Assembly (NCBI RefSeq): GCF_033110285.1
Contig: NZ_CP136995.1
Location: 1,178,001 to 1,242,000 of the forward strand
Length of the DNA: 64,000 nucleotides
From: Ottowia sp. SB7-C50
GTDB taxonomy: Bacteria > Pseudomonadota > Gammaproteobacteria > Burkholderiales > Burkholderiaceae_C
Reading direction: 5' to 3'
Shown: in pieces, positions 1 to 8,311 of the stretch
Numbering within the stretch: position 1 is the stretch's first letter
How the letters are laid out: every line of letters begins with the position of its first letter
Notes under the pieces: model-generated
What the model was told of the DNA's origin: nothing
The model's input: only the letters and a program-made list of their open reading frames with translations
Databases searched by the model: none
Program-made: the position numbers and the translations under genes

Positions 1-19
1 CGGTCAAAGGGGGCGTTTT

Positions 20-577
20 GTGAAGGTGCTCAAGCTGTCGGCACAGGGGTTGCCGCAATCGTGGATCACGCTCGAACAGGCGGTGATTCACTACGCCGCG
101 GAAGAAGTGCGCTGGGAAGTGGGCCAGCAGGTGGCGGTGTTTCGGGGCGGCCACAACGCCATCACGGGTGAGCAGTCGGTCATCACCATCAACAGCATCA
201 TCGGCACGCGCGGGGTGCCGGGCATCAACCCGTTCGACCTGCGCCCCAGCCTCACCAACAGCAAGCTGTTTGCGCGCGACCGCAACGTGTGCGCCTATTG
301 CGGCGACCATTTCCACGAAACCGACCTGACGCGCGAACACATCATCCCGCAGGCGCAGAAGGGCCGCGACACGTGGATGAACGTCGTCACCGCCTGTCGC
401 AGCTGCAACCACCGCAAGAGCAACCGCACCCCCGAACAGGCGCGCATGCCGCTGCTGTACACGCCTTACGTGCCCAGCCTGTGGGAAGACTTCATCCTGC
501 GCAACCGCCGCATCCTGGCGGACCAGATGGAGTTTCTGATGGCGCACTTGCCCAAGACGTCGCGGCTGCACGCGTAG
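20..577 (+). CDS. HNH endonuclease
   Basis: A 185-residue protein with a C-terminal HNH nuclease fold. Zinc-knuckle pairs CAYCGDHF (about residues 92-99) and CRSCNHRKSN (about 126-135) flank the core LTREHIIPQAQKG with the conserved E-H-I-I-P and a downstream N. The N-terminal ~85 residues resemble those of small stand-alone bacterial HNH proteins. The start is GTG with AAGGGGG about 6 nt upstream. It has no partner in the window (convergent with the LuxR gene), so its biological target is unknown; a housekeeping or selfish nuclease role are both open. The gene appears complete. Confidence 0.85.
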   Translation: MKVLKLSAQGLPQSWITLEQAVIHYAAEEVRWEVGQQVAVFRGGHNAITGEQSVITINSIIGTRGVPGINPFDLRPSLTNSKLFARDRNVCAYCGDHFHETDLTREHIIPQAQKGRDTWMNVVTACRSCNHRKSNRTPEQARMPLLYTPYVPSLWEDFILRNRRILADQMEFLMAHLPKTSRLHA

Positions 578-593
578 CAGCTTGGGCGGCGAG

Positions 594-1778
594 TCAGCAC
601 GCCGTCAAGCCGTCGTCCGGCGCCGCCCGCTGCAGCACGGCATTGGCCATGTCGTGGCGCGACGCAAAGCCGTGGCGGCGAATCATCTCTTTTGAATAAC
701 TCTTGAGCGTGTGCAGCGACACGCCCAGGCGCTCGGCCAGCGCGTGCGGGTGCGGATGCCGCAGTGAATTGACCAGCAGGCGCCGTTCCTGCGGCGACAG
801 TTTCCAGTGCGGCAGCCGCCGCGCCAGCGTGATGTCGGCTGGCTCCAGGTGGCGCAGATGCACCACGGCCGTCGGGTCTGTGCTGTGCACGGGGGCGCCC
901 AGCAGTTCGAGGCGGAATTCGTACTCACCCGCCTGGCCGCGCAGCCGGCGCGGCGCAGCGTGTGGTGCGGGTGCGCGCTGGGGCGCTGCCCGCAGCGCAT
1001 CCAGCAGGTCGTCCATCACCTGCGCGGGCAACGCATCCACGTCAGGCGCCAGCCATGCCGTCGCCCCCGGTTCCGGCGCGGCGCAGCGGTACAGCATCTC
1101 GCGCGCCCCATCACCCATGCCGATGAAGCGGCCGCGCCCGTCAACCACCACGCTGGCCCGCCGCAGGCCCACGCGCGCAATGCCATCGTCGTCTTCCGCC
1201 GCCGGCTGCCGACGACCTGCCAACGGCTGCAGCACGTCGCGCGCGCGCCGCAGCAGCCGCTGCTCGGCGTCGCTGAAGGGCCCGTGCGCGGCACCCCGGT
1301 GCAGGTACAGCAGTCCGCAGGCCTGGCCCGTCGCGTCCAGCAGGGGCGCTACCATGCTCCAGCGCGTGCCCAGCGGCTGCAGGATGTGGCGGTACAGCGG
1401 GTTGTCTTCATAGCCGGGCTTTAGGCACAGCGCGCGGCGCGATTCGCCGTCGGTGCGCACCATGGCCTCGACCGAATGCAACGCCTGCGCCGTCTCGCGC
1501 GCCGCGCACAGCCAGCCCATCACATCCGGCGAAAAGCGTTCCGCGAAGATGGCGCCCGAACGAAGCGTGCGCGGCGCCAGCGGCGTGAAGGTGCCGTAGT
1601 CGGCCCGCAAGCCCTGCCGCAGTGTGTACAGCACCGAAGGCATCAGCACATCGACCGAATAGGGCAGCGTGGCCAGCAATTGCAGGTGCGCCAGCCAGGC
1701 TGAGGGCCGCAGCAAGGCATCCATCGCTTGATGGGCCCCCGGCGCATGCCCATCCGTGGCGCCCGACGCTCGACGCAT
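594..1778 (-). CDS. GAF-LuxR type transcriptional regulator
   Basis: A 394-residue cytoplasmic regulator. The central part (about residues 40-190) has GAF-like character (YGTFTPL, WSMVAPLLDATGQACGLLYLHRG, FSDAEQRLLRRA). The C-terminal ~65 residues form a LuxR/GerE helix-turn-helix (LSPQERRLLVNSLRHPHPHALAERLGVSLHTLKSYSKEMIRRHG). It lacks a response-regulator receiver domain, so it probably senses a small ligand. A second in-frame ATG at 1724 (MDALLRPSAW) is an equally good start. It is divergent from the DUF1566 gene at 2062 and might regulate it, but no operator is evident. Confidence 0.75.
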   Translation of the reverse strand: MRRASGATDGHAPGAHQAMDALLRPSAWLAHLQLLATLPYSVDVLMPSVLYTLRQGLRADYGTFTPLAPRTLRSGAIFAERFSPDVMGWLCAARETAQALHSVEAMVRTDGESRRALCLKPGYEDNPLYRHILQPLGTRWSMVAPLLDATGQACGLLYLHRGAAHGPFSDAEQRLLRRARDVLQPLAGRRQPAAEDDDGIARVGLRRASVVVDGRGRFIGMGDGAREMLYRCAAPEPGATAWLAPDVDALPAQVMDDLLDALRAAPQRAPAPHAAPRRLRGQAGEYEFRLELLGAPVHSTDPTAVVHLRHLEPADITLARRLPHWKLSPQERRLLVNSLRHPHPHALAERLGVSLHTLKSYSKEMIRRHGFASRHDMANAVLQRAAPDDGLTAC

Positions 1779-2061
1779 ATCACACCCCTTTCGATCAATG
1801 GGCCGGCCTTACCCGCCCGTCCATCCACATGGTATGTCATAGGTTAATACTTAAAAGAACCCAAAAAAGGTACGAACCGGTCTGGCGCGTGTGATTGCCC
1901 CTACCCTCCATGTGGCAAAAAACGCCAAACCCCCCTCCCAGGCGGGGTACCGGAATGTGCTTGGCGTGGACATCATCGGTATGGAAATGTCCATAAAGCG
2001 CGCGACCCACGCGCTTCGTGGAGTCCTGCAACCCCCTCCTGGCCGATGGAGATCGCACGCC
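1779..2061. other. Divergent intergenic region
   Basis: 283 bp between the LuxR-type gene (minus strand) and the DUF1566 gene (plus strand). It should hold both promoters. An AT-rich patch near 1840-1875 is the most promoter-like part. I see no clear inverted repeat or RNA structure. GGAG at 2048-2051 can serve as ribosome binding site for the ATG at 2062. Confidence 0.4.
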
Positions 2062-2826
2062 ATGACAGTACCAACCGCCCCGGGCCATCGCTGGCACGCC
2101 CGCTCCTCTACGCGCTTGTGCCGCTGGCTGGGCGCGCTGGCGCTGGCGGCTGGCACCGCCGCCGCCCAGACCGCACCGCTGAACGACACCGGCCAGTCGC
2201 TGTGCTTTGACGGCAGCAACCGCGTCGCCTGCACCACCGCCAACACCGGCGACGCGGCCGCTTACCCGCGCCAGGACGGCCGTTTTGGCCGCGATGCGCA
2301 GGCCACGGCCAACGCGCTCACCAAGGTGGGCGGCGGCGCGGCCGGCTTTGACTTCACCCGCATCTGCTGGAACGGCGCCGCGGAAGGTACGGCCAGCTGC
2401 ACCGGCGCACTGGTGGCCAACGGCACCGGCACAGCCGGCGCCACCGCCGCCACCGACTGGGCCTGCACGCGCGACAACGTTACCGGCCTTGTCTGGTCGC
2501 TGCAAACGCAAAGCGCCACCTGGACGACCGCCGCCGCCATCACGTACCCCAACGCCGGCCACAACAGCGCCAACCGATGCGGCTTCAAGACCGGCTGGCG
2601 CCTGCCCACGCGGCGCGAGCTGCTGTCCATCGTGCATTACGGCGCCCAAAGCCCGGCCATCGATGGCAATTACTTTCCCGGTACGGTCAGCAACTGGTAT
2701 TGGACCACCGACGTCGTTACGCCCGGCACCGCCCGCGCGTGGTTCGTTGACTTCGGCGGTGGCGGCACCTTCGCCGACAACAAGTCCAACCCCTACCGGG
2801 TTCGCCTTGTGCGAAGCGGACAGTGA
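2062..2826 (+). CDS. Secreted DUF1566 domain protein
   Basis: A 254-residue exported protein. A signal peptide (RLCRWLGALALAAGTAAAQ) is followed by a DUF1566/Lcl-like domain: DNVTGLVWSLQT, then the hallmark WRLPTRRELLSIV, and a closing ANSKSNPYRVRLVRSGQ-like segment (FADNKSNPYRVRLVRSGQ). The ATG at 2062 is preferred because GGAG precedes it and the signal peptide follows directly; an upstream in-frame ATG at 1891 would put an odd leader first. It has no C-terminal anchor, unlike its neighbour at 2969, so it may be secreted. The two share the DUF1566 domain and look like paralogues. Function is unknown. Confidence 0.75.
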   Translation: MTVPTAPGHRWHARSSTRLCRWLGALALAAGTAAAQTAPLNDTGQSLCFDGSNRVACTTANTGDAAAYPRQDGRFGRDAQATANALTKVGGGAAGFDFTRICWNGAAEGTASCTGALVANGTGTAGATAATDWACTRDNVTGLVWSLQTQSATWTTAAAITYPNAGHNSANRCGFKTGWRLPTRRELLSIVHYGAQSPAIDGNYFPGTVSNWYWTTDVVTPGTARAWFVDFGGGGTFADNKSNPYRVRLVRSGQ

Positions 2827-2968
2827 TTTGACTTTTTGACCCGCAAGAAGTGCGCGATGTCTGGCTACCGGCAACTGCCTCTGTTCAAGACGGCGATGGA
2901 TCTGCAGCGAGGCCGGTGAGCTCATCCCCATTTTTTCGATCGGTTCAACCTCTTTGAGTGGCGGTCTT

Positions 2969-4723
2969 ATGAACTTCAATCTCTTTACCCAATTCCGGGC
3001 TGCGGCCGTGCTGACCTTCTGTGCGCTGTGGATGGGCGCCGCCGCGCAGGCGGCTTTTACCGTCAACAGCGATGGCACCGTGACCGACAGCGCCACCGGC
3101 CTCATCTGGGACCAGTGCACCTATGGGCTGAGCGGCGCCGGGTGCGCCACCGGCACGGCCTTCCACTTCTACACTTGGCAAAGCGCCCTGAAGGCGGCCG
3201 CCATGGCCAACGCCGCCAATTACAAATCCCTCAACGACTGGCGGCTGCCCAGCGTGAAAGAGCTGGAATCGCTGGTCAAGCTCGAGGCCGCGAGTCCAAG
3301 CATTGACGGCACAGCGTTTCCCAACACGCCGGCGGCCTCGTTCTGGTCTTCCACGGTCCACACGCCCAACACCGCCTTCGCGTGGGTCGTCGACTTCAAC
3401 TACGGCGACGCCAACGCCACCTACCAGAGCGTTCCCTTCCGTGTTCGCCTGGTGCGCAGCGGACAGTCATTTGACCTTTTGAACCCCGTGTACACCGTGG
3501 GCGGCGCAGTCAGCGGCCTGACCGGCAGCGGGCTGGTGCTGAAATTGGGCACGCAGACCGCGGCCATCAGCGCCAATGGCGCCTATGCCTTTGCCACCGG
3601 GCTGGCGCCGAATACGGCGTATGCCGTCAGCGTGCAGACGCAGCCCAGCAGCCCGGCGCAGCAGTGCACGGTGAGCAACGCCAGCGGCAGCATGGGCGCG
3701 GCCAACGTCACCAACGTGAACGTGAGCTGCGTCAACGCCTACACCGTGACCGCCAGCGCCCCCGGCGCCGGCAGCGGCGGCACGCTCAGCTGCAGCCCCG
3801 CGACGGTCGCCAGCGGCAGGACGACCACCTGCACCGCTACCCCCGACATCGGCTGGCAGACCACAAGCATCAGCGGCTGCAATGGCACCGCCACCGGTGC
3901 CGGGGTGAACAGCTTCACCAGTGGCCCCATCAGCGCCAACTGCACCGTCACCGTGAGCTACCAGCCGATCCGCTACGCCGTCACCGGCACTGCCAGCCCG
4001 CCGGTCGGCGGCACGGTGACGTGCCCGAGTAGTCCAGTCACGCACGGCCAGACGGCGACATGCACCGTCACCACCAACGCCGGCTTCACCCTGAGCGAGG
4101 TTTCAGGCTGCGGTGGCACGGCAGGTAGCGGCGCGTCCTACACCACCGGCCCGGTCACCGCGGCCTGCGCGGTCACGGCCAGCTACACCGCCATCACCAC
4201 CTTCAGCGGCACCACCGTGCCGCCGGCGGGTGGCACGCCCGGCCCTGCCAGCGCCAGCTTTACCGGCGGCGGCAACACCTGCCGGTTTGATGTGGCCAAC
4301 ACCGCCTTCATTGCCGCCCCGGCGCCACCACCGCCGGGCCAGACGCTGCCGCAGGGCATGTTCAAGTTCAAGCTGATCGGCTGCGACACCACGCCGGTGA
4401 CCATGAGCGTGACCTGGCCCAAGCCCGTGCGCGGCTACACCAAGTACGGCAAGGCTAGCAGCGGCGCTGCCGCCAGCAGCTACTTTGCCCCCACCGCGCT
4501 TGCCGTAAGCGGCCATACCGCCACCTTTACCGTGGCCGACGGGCAACTGGGCGATGACGACTGGGCGGTGAACGGCAGCATCGTCGATCCGAATGGCCCG
4601 CTGGAAACCGTGGCCAGCGCTGTCACGCCGGTGCCCACGCTGGGCGAATGGACGCTGATGGCACTCGGCCTGGTGCTGGCCGGGCTGGGCGTCGGCGGGC
4701 TGGGTCGGCGCAAGCTGCAGTGA
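2969..4723 (+). CDS. DUF1566 and IPTL-CTERM surface protein
   Basis: A 584-residue exported protein. After the signal peptide (LTFCALWMGAAAQAA) comes a DUF1566 domain (SATGLIWDQC, DWRLPSVKELESLV, PFRVRLVRSGQ; about residues 25-170). Then come several Cys-containing Ig-like modules with repeated patterns such as VTASAPG..GGTLSCSPATV and VTGTASPPVGGTVTCPSSPV. The C-terminus is a clear IPTL-CTERM sorting signal: VPTLGEWTLMALGLVLAGLG then GRRKLQ (about 555-584). Proteins of this class are thought to be processed by exosortase H; no such gene lies in the window. The start is taken at ATG 2969; an in-frame TTG lies at 2954. Confidence 0.85.
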   Translation: MNFNLFTQFRAAAVLTFCALWMGAAAQAAFTVNSDGTVTDSATGLIWDQCTYGLSGAGCATGTAFHFYTWQSALKAAAMANAANYKSLNDWRLPSVKELESLVKLEAASPSIDGTAFPNTPAASFWSSTVHTPNTAFAWVVDFNYGDANATYQSVPFRVRLVRSGQSFDLLNPVYTVGGAVSGLTGSGLVLKLGTQTAAISANGAYAFATGLAPNTAYAVSVQTQPSSPAQQCTVSNASGSMGAANVTNVNVSCVNAYTVTASAPGAGSGGTLSCSPATVASGRTTTCTATPDIGWQTTSISGCNGTATGAGVNSFTSGPISANCTVTVSYQPIRYAVTGTASPPVGGTVTCPSSPVTHGQTATCTVTTNAGFTLSEVSGCGGTAGSGASYTTGPVTAACAVTASYTAITTFSGTTVPPAGGTPGPASASFTGGGNTCRFDVANTAFIAAPAPPPPGQTLPQGMFKFKLIGCDTTPVTMSVTWPKPVRGYTKYGKASSGAAASSYFAPTALAVSGHTATFTVADGQLGDDDWAVNGSIVDPNGPLETVASAVTPVPTLGEWTLMALGLVLAGLGVGGLGRRKLQ

Positions 4724-4736
4724 GCGTCAAGAGTGC

Positions 4737-4764
4737 CCCCAGCGCCTGTACGTCAGGCGCGGGG
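4737..4764 (+). terminator. Hairpin after IPTL-CTERM gene
   Basis: Fourteen bases past the stop codon, CCCC-A-GCGCCTG / loop TACGT / CAGGCGC-GGGG forms a strong GC hairpin with one bulged base. It is not followed by a T run, so it may slow RNases or act as a weak terminator. Confidence 0.4.
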
Positions 4765-4926
4765 TGCTTATTGAATCGGCGCAGTGCCGCAAGGCAGTCG
4801 CTTTGGCTGCATGATTGAAGCTGGCCACAGCCGCTGGGTTGGCGACGAGCCTGAAGCGGCGCATTGCCATCGTCTGCACGCTCAGACAGGCCACCCGACG
4901 ACGCAGGCGGCGGGCATACTCGGGCC

Positions 4927-5502
4927 ATGCCCCGCCTCATCTTCTTCTGCGGCCACGCCGGCACCGGCAAGACCACGCTGGCCAAGCGCGCGCTGCCGGT
5001 GCTGCACGCTGCCAGCGGCGAATCGTTCTGCCTGCTGGACAAGGACACGCTGTACGGCGACTACAGCTCGGCGGTGATGGGCGTACTGACGGGCGACCCG
5101 AACGACCGCGACAGCCCGCTGTTTCTGCAGCATCTGCGACACCCTGAATACGACGGCCTGCTGAAGACCGCGCGTGAAAACCTGGCGCTGGGCGTGAGTT
5201 GCATCGTGGTCGGCCCGCTGTCGCGCGAGGTGCGCGACCACCGCCTGGCCGACCGCGCCTGGCTGGGCGTGGGCGACGACGTGCGGGTCGACATCGTGTG
5301 GGTGTACCTGCAGGAGCAGCAGGCGCAGCAGCGCATTGCCGCGCGCGGCAACCCCAACGACGCGTGGAAGCTGGCGCACTGGGATGACTACCGCACGCGC
5401 CTGTTCATGCCGCGCGCCGAGGACTATCCGGAGCTGCGGATGGTCGACAACAGCGGCGCGCCGGGGCCGGTGTTTGATGCGCTGATGGCGGCGCTGGGTT
5501 GA
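4927..5502 (+). CDS. P-loop AAA-type ATPase/kinase
   Basis: A 191-residue soluble protein beginning directly with a Walker A motif: MPRLIFFCGHAGTGKTTLAKRAL (GHAGTGKTT, residues 9-17). A Walker-B-like strand SCIVVGPLSR lies near residue 95, and R-rich lid-like segments (QRIAARGNPNDAWKLAHWDDYRTRLF) follow. The architecture matches small zeta/gluconokinase-like P-loop phosphotransferases; the substrate is unknown. The start is ATG 4927: a -10-like CATACT ends 6 nt before it and there is no ribosome binding site, suggesting a leaderless mRNA. Confidence 0.75.
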   Translation: MPRLIFFCGHAGTGKTTLAKRALPVLHAASGESFCLLDKDTLYGDYSSAVMGVLTGDPNDRDSPLFLQHLRHPEYDGLLKTARENLALGVSCIVVGPLSREVRDHRLADRAWLGVGDDVRVDIVWVYLQEQQAQQRIAARGNPNDAWKLAHWDDYRTRLFMPRAEDYPELRMVDNSGAPGPVFDALMAALG

Positions 5503-5551
5503 TCGGCGGGTTGGACATCGGCCGCCAGGTTCTGGGCGCTGCGGCCACGGA

Positions 5552-5660
5552 CGTCATTCCCGCGTAGGCGGGAATCCAGGATGTTGCACGGCCCCTGGTG
5601 GAGGGAGGCATGGATTTCCGCCCCCGCCTTCGCGAGGGCAGGCTCTGCGCGGGAATGACG
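5552..5660. repeat. Inverted repeat, GTCATTCCCGCG family
   Basis: Outward-facing GTCATTCCCGCG..GGCGGGAATCCA (5552-5578) and a reverse-oriented partner ending GCGCGGGAATGACG (to 5660) bracket ~80 bp of degenerate sequence. A second copy of this family lies at 56065-56157. It resembles dispersed extragenic palindromic repeats. It fills most of the 267-bp gap between the kinase and the exporter gene. Confidence 0.7.
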
Positions 5661-5685
5661 GGATTTGTGGGCTACCTTTGAGGAC

Positions 5686-5739
5686 AAAATGGGCCGCCAG
5701 CGCTTGTCCCTAAAGCGCCGACAGCTATCAATAACGTAG
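5686..5739 (+). repeat. AGCGCTT dispersed repeat copy
   Basis: AAAATGGGCCGCC-AGCGCTTGTCC-CTAAAGCGCCGACAGCTAT-CAATAACGTAG: a near-complete copy of the dispersed element described in the findings. It is intergenic, just downstream of the DHA2 exporter stop. Confidence 0.75.
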
Positions 5740-5769
5740 TGCTGCCGCGACCTGCCCGCCTGGCGCGGG

Positions 5770-7203
5770 TCAATGCTCGTCCACCGCGGCCGCCCCCGCC
5801 GCCTTGATGGGCCCGCCGCGATCCAGCTGCCAGAAGATGGCCGCCGACGCCATGGTCATGGCGCCGATCAGCACCAGCGCGGCACGAAACGCCGGCAGCG
5901 CCTCGGCCCCGGCGCCGGTGTGCAGCCAGGCGGTGAAGGCGTGCAGCAGCGCGGCCGCGCAGGTCACGCCCAGGCTCATGCCCAGCATCTGCACCATCGA
6001 GAACAGGCTGTTGCCGCTGGCCGCGCGCGCGGGCGCCAGGTCTTTCAGCGTCACCGCGTTCATGGCCGTGAACTGCATCGAGTTGACGGCGCCAAACAGC
6101 GCCAGCTGCACGATGCGCAGCGGCAGGGGCTGGCTGGGCGTCATCAGCGCAAAGCCGGCGATCATGGCGCCCAGCAGCAGCGTGTTGGTGACCAGCACGC
6201 GCCGATAGCCCCAGCGCGTGATGATGCGGGTGACCAGGCGCTTGGTGGCCATGCTGGCCATGGCCACCGGCAGCATCAGCATGCCGGCCTGCGCGGGCGA
6301 AAAGCCCATCACCAGCTGCATCAGCAGCGGCAGCATGTAGGGCATGGCGCCCGAGCCGATGCGCGCGAACAGGTTGCCCAGCACGCCCACGCGGTAGCTG
6401 TGGATGCCAAACAGCGCCGGCGAAAACAGCGGCGCCGGGCTTTTCAGCGCGTGCAGCCAGTACGCCGCCAGCGCGGCCAGGCCGACCACCATCAGCAGCA
6501 CCACCAGCGTGCGTGCCCAACCCAGGCCGCCCATGCCGTCAAGGGACAGCGAAATGGCCACCATCGCCACCGCCAGCAGCGCATAGCCGCCCAGGTCGAA
6601 GCGGCCGACGTCGGGCGTGCGCAGGTTGGGCATCAGGCGCAGCGTGGCCAGCGCGCCCACCAGGCCGACCGGCAGGTTGATGAGAAAGATCCAGTGCCAT
6701 GAGGCCACTTCCACCAGCCAGCCGCCCAGCGTGGGGCCGATCAACGGGCCAACCAGGCCGGGGATGGCGACAAAGCTCATCGCCGCCAGGAACTGTTCGT
6801 TGGGGAAGTGGCGCAGCACCGTCAGCCGCCCCACGGGCAGCAGCATGGCGCCGCCCATGCCCTGCAGCACGCGCGCGGCGATCAGCTGCCCCAGGCTGCC
6901 CGACGCCGCGCACGCCGCCGAGCCCAGCGTGAACAGCACGATGGCCAGCAGAAAGATGCGCTGGGTGCCAAAGCGGTCGGCCAGCCAGCCGCTGGCCGGA
7001 ATGACCACCGCCATCGTCAGCGCGTAGGCCACCACCACCGCCTGCATGCGCAGCGGGCTTTCGCCCAGGCTGCGCGCCATCGAGGGCAGGGCGGTGTTGA
7101 CGATGGTCGAGTCCAGCGTCTGCATGAAAAAGCCGATGGCGACCAGCCACAGCAGCGCGCGGGGCGACGTGTAACGCGGGCTGGCGGACGAAGGCGGGGT
7201 CAT
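5770..7203 (-). CDS. MFS exporter, DHA2 family
   Basis: A 477-residue inner-membrane protein of the 14-TM DHA2 drug:H+ antiporter type. Motifs include LDSTIVNTALPSMARSLGES (motif D1, TM1), GWLADRFGTQRIFLLAI (motif A, TM2-3 loop), LQGMGGAMLLPVGR (TM4) and GPLIGPTLGGWLVE (motif C, TM5). It resembles MdtD-like multidrug transporters. The start ATG (7203) lies within 70 bp of the divergent FadR-type regulator, and the inverted repeat at 7236-7247 sits between them, so it could be controlled by that regulator. Whether it exports a hexarate-related compound or a drug is open. Confidence 0.85.
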   Translation of the reverse strand: MTPPSSASPRYTSPRALLWLVAIGFFMQTLDSTIVNTALPSMARSLGESPLRMQAVVVAYALTMAVVIPASGWLADRFGTQRIFLLAIVLFTLGSAACAASGSLGQLIAARVLQGMGGAMLLPVGRLTVLRHFPNEQFLAAMSFVAIPGLVGPLIGPTLGGWLVEVASWHWIFLINLPVGLVGALATLRLMPNLRTPDVGRFDLGGYALLAVAMVAISLSLDGMGGLGWARTLVVLLMVVGLAALAAYWLHALKSPAPLFSPALFGIHSYRVGVLGNLFARIGSGAMPYMLPLLMQLVMGFSPAQAGMLMLPVAMASMATKRLVTRIITRWGYRRVLVTNTLLLGAMIAGFALMTPSQPLPLRIVQLALFGAVNSMQFTAMNAVTLKDLAPARAASGNSLFSMVQMLGMSLGVTCAAALLHAFTAWLHTGAGAEALPAFRAALVLIGAMTMASAAIFWQLDRGGPIKAAGAAAVDEH

Positions 7204-7235
7204 GGGTCGGGGTGTCGTCGCATCGGCGCCAGTGC

Positions 7236-7247
7236 TACGACATCGTA
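7236..7247. promoter_or_regulatory. Operator TACGA-CA-TCGTA
   Basis: A perfect 5-bp inverted repeat with a 2-bp spacer between the divergent exporter and FadR-type genes. The same arms recur at 8099-8112 before the Bug receptor. It is a likely binding site of the regulator encoded at 7271. Confidence 0.7.
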
Positions 7248-7270
7248 ACAATAAACAGTATGATGCCCCC

Positions 7271-8005
7271 GTGCACCCCGAACCCGCCCCCGCCCTGCAG
7301 CGCGCCCGGTCGCTGTCGGCCGCCACCGAGCGGCTGCTGGCCGACCGCATCCGCGACGGCACGCTGGCCGCAGGCGCCAAGCTGCCGCGCGAGGCCGACT
7401 TGATGACCGAGTTCGGCGTCAGCCGCACCGTGGTGCGCGAGGCCATTTCGCGCCTGCAGGCGGCTGGCATGGTCGAGACGCGCCACGGCATCGGCAGCTT
7501 TGTGGTGGGCCTGGGCGACGCCAGCGCGTTCCGCGTGTCGGCCGGCCAGCTGGGCACGCTGCAGGACGTGATTGCCGTGCTTGAGCTGCGCATCGCGGTC
7601 GAAACCGAATCGGCCAGCCTGGCGGCGCAGCGGCGCACGGCCGAGAACCTGGCCGCCATGGCAGCGGCGTCGGCGTCGTTCGAGGCGGCGGTGGAGGCGG
7701 GGCGCGACGCCGTCGGGCCGGACTTCCAGTTTCACCTGGAAATTGCCCGCGCCACGCAGAACGCGCGCTTTACCGACCTGATGAACACGCTGGGCGGCAT
7801 GATGATTCCGCGCGCGCGGCTGGAAGGCGAGGGCGCGCCCGCGTCGGCGCAGCGGCTGGACTACCTGCGCCAGGTGCACGCCGAGCACCGCGCGATCCTG
7901 GTCGCCATCGAGCGGCAAGACCCCGACGCCGCCCGCGCGGCCATGCGCACGCACCTGGGCAACAGCCGCGAGCGGCGGCAGCGCATGCTGGTGCCGGCCA
8001 GCTGA
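7271..8005 (+). CDS. GntR/FadR-family regulator of hexarate cluster
   Basis: A 244-residue regulator. The N-terminal winged helix (about residues 15-80) carries the GntR signature: LADRIRDGTLAAGAKLPREADLMTEFGVSRTVVREAISRLQAAGMVETRHGIGSFV, given here as motif segments (KLPREADL, VSRTVVREA, GIGSFV). The C-terminal FCD all-helical domain has metal/ligand features (LELRIAVETESA, DFQFHLEIARATQN, EHRAILVAIERQD). The start is taken as GTG 7271. Upstream and downstream TACGA(N2)TCGTA sites suggest autoregulation and control of the Bug-gudD-garD genes. Hexarate or a pathway intermediate is the likely inducer, by inference from context. Confidence 0.85.
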   Translation: MHPEPAPALQRARSLSAATERLLADRIRDGTLAAGAKLPREADLMTEFGVSRTVVREAISRLQAAGMVETRHGIGSFVVGLGDASAFRVSAGQLGTLQDVIAVLELRIAVETESASLAAQRRTAENLAAMAAASASFEAAVEAGRDAVGPDFQFHLEIARATQNARFTDLMNTLGGMMIPRARLEGEGAPASAQRLDYLRQVHAEHRAILVAIERQDPDAARAAMRTHLGNSRERRQRMLVPAS

Positions 8006-8311
8006 CGCCGGCGCGTTGCTTGCCCAAACCCCGACCAATTCGTCGCACCGGTTCAAAAGCCATCGGGTAAATACCGTTGAGGGCGAATCCGCCAAGTCAT
8101 ACGATGTCGTATTTGTTTGGTGAGATGGACGTGCGCTGATCGTCGGCGACTTTTCCTCGGCTGCCTGGATGCTCCTGAGCGGGCGCCCAGCGGATGGACA
8201 CCGGTGCCGTCCGATCTGAAGCCAGGAGCGGTCGCGCCATCCCGGGCGTCCATCCAGAAGCTGGGTCCGCAGTAACCTGCCCCCTCATCCCGTTCTGCAA
8301 GGAGACAAGCG
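8006..8311 (+). other. Promoter region of the hexarate genes
   Basis: 306 bp without a gene. It holds the second TACGA(N2)TCGTA operator at 8099-8112, and AAGGAG just before the ATG of the Bug receptor at 8312. The ~170 bp leader between the operator and the gene is GC-rich. I see no recognised riboswitch in it. Confidence 0.5.
8099..8112. promoter_or_regulatory. Operator ATACGA-TG-TCGTAT
   Basis: A perfect 6-bp inverted repeat with a 2-bp spacer, upstream of the first Bug receptor. It is the same site as 7236-7247 read on the other strand (core TACGA/TCGTA). It fits a dimeric GntR/FadR regulator. Confidence 0.75.

Noticed and set aside
594-1778. Plus-strand open frames of 200-240 codons across the LuxR-type regulator
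   Set aside because: Arg/Ala/Ser-rich shadow frames; the minus strand has a clear GAF-HTH protein.
5552-5660. GTCATTCCCGCG inverted pair as a MITE or insertion-sequence end
   Set aside because: No transposase, target duplication or intact internal part is visible. It looks like an extragenic palindromic repeat, so I list it only as a repeat.
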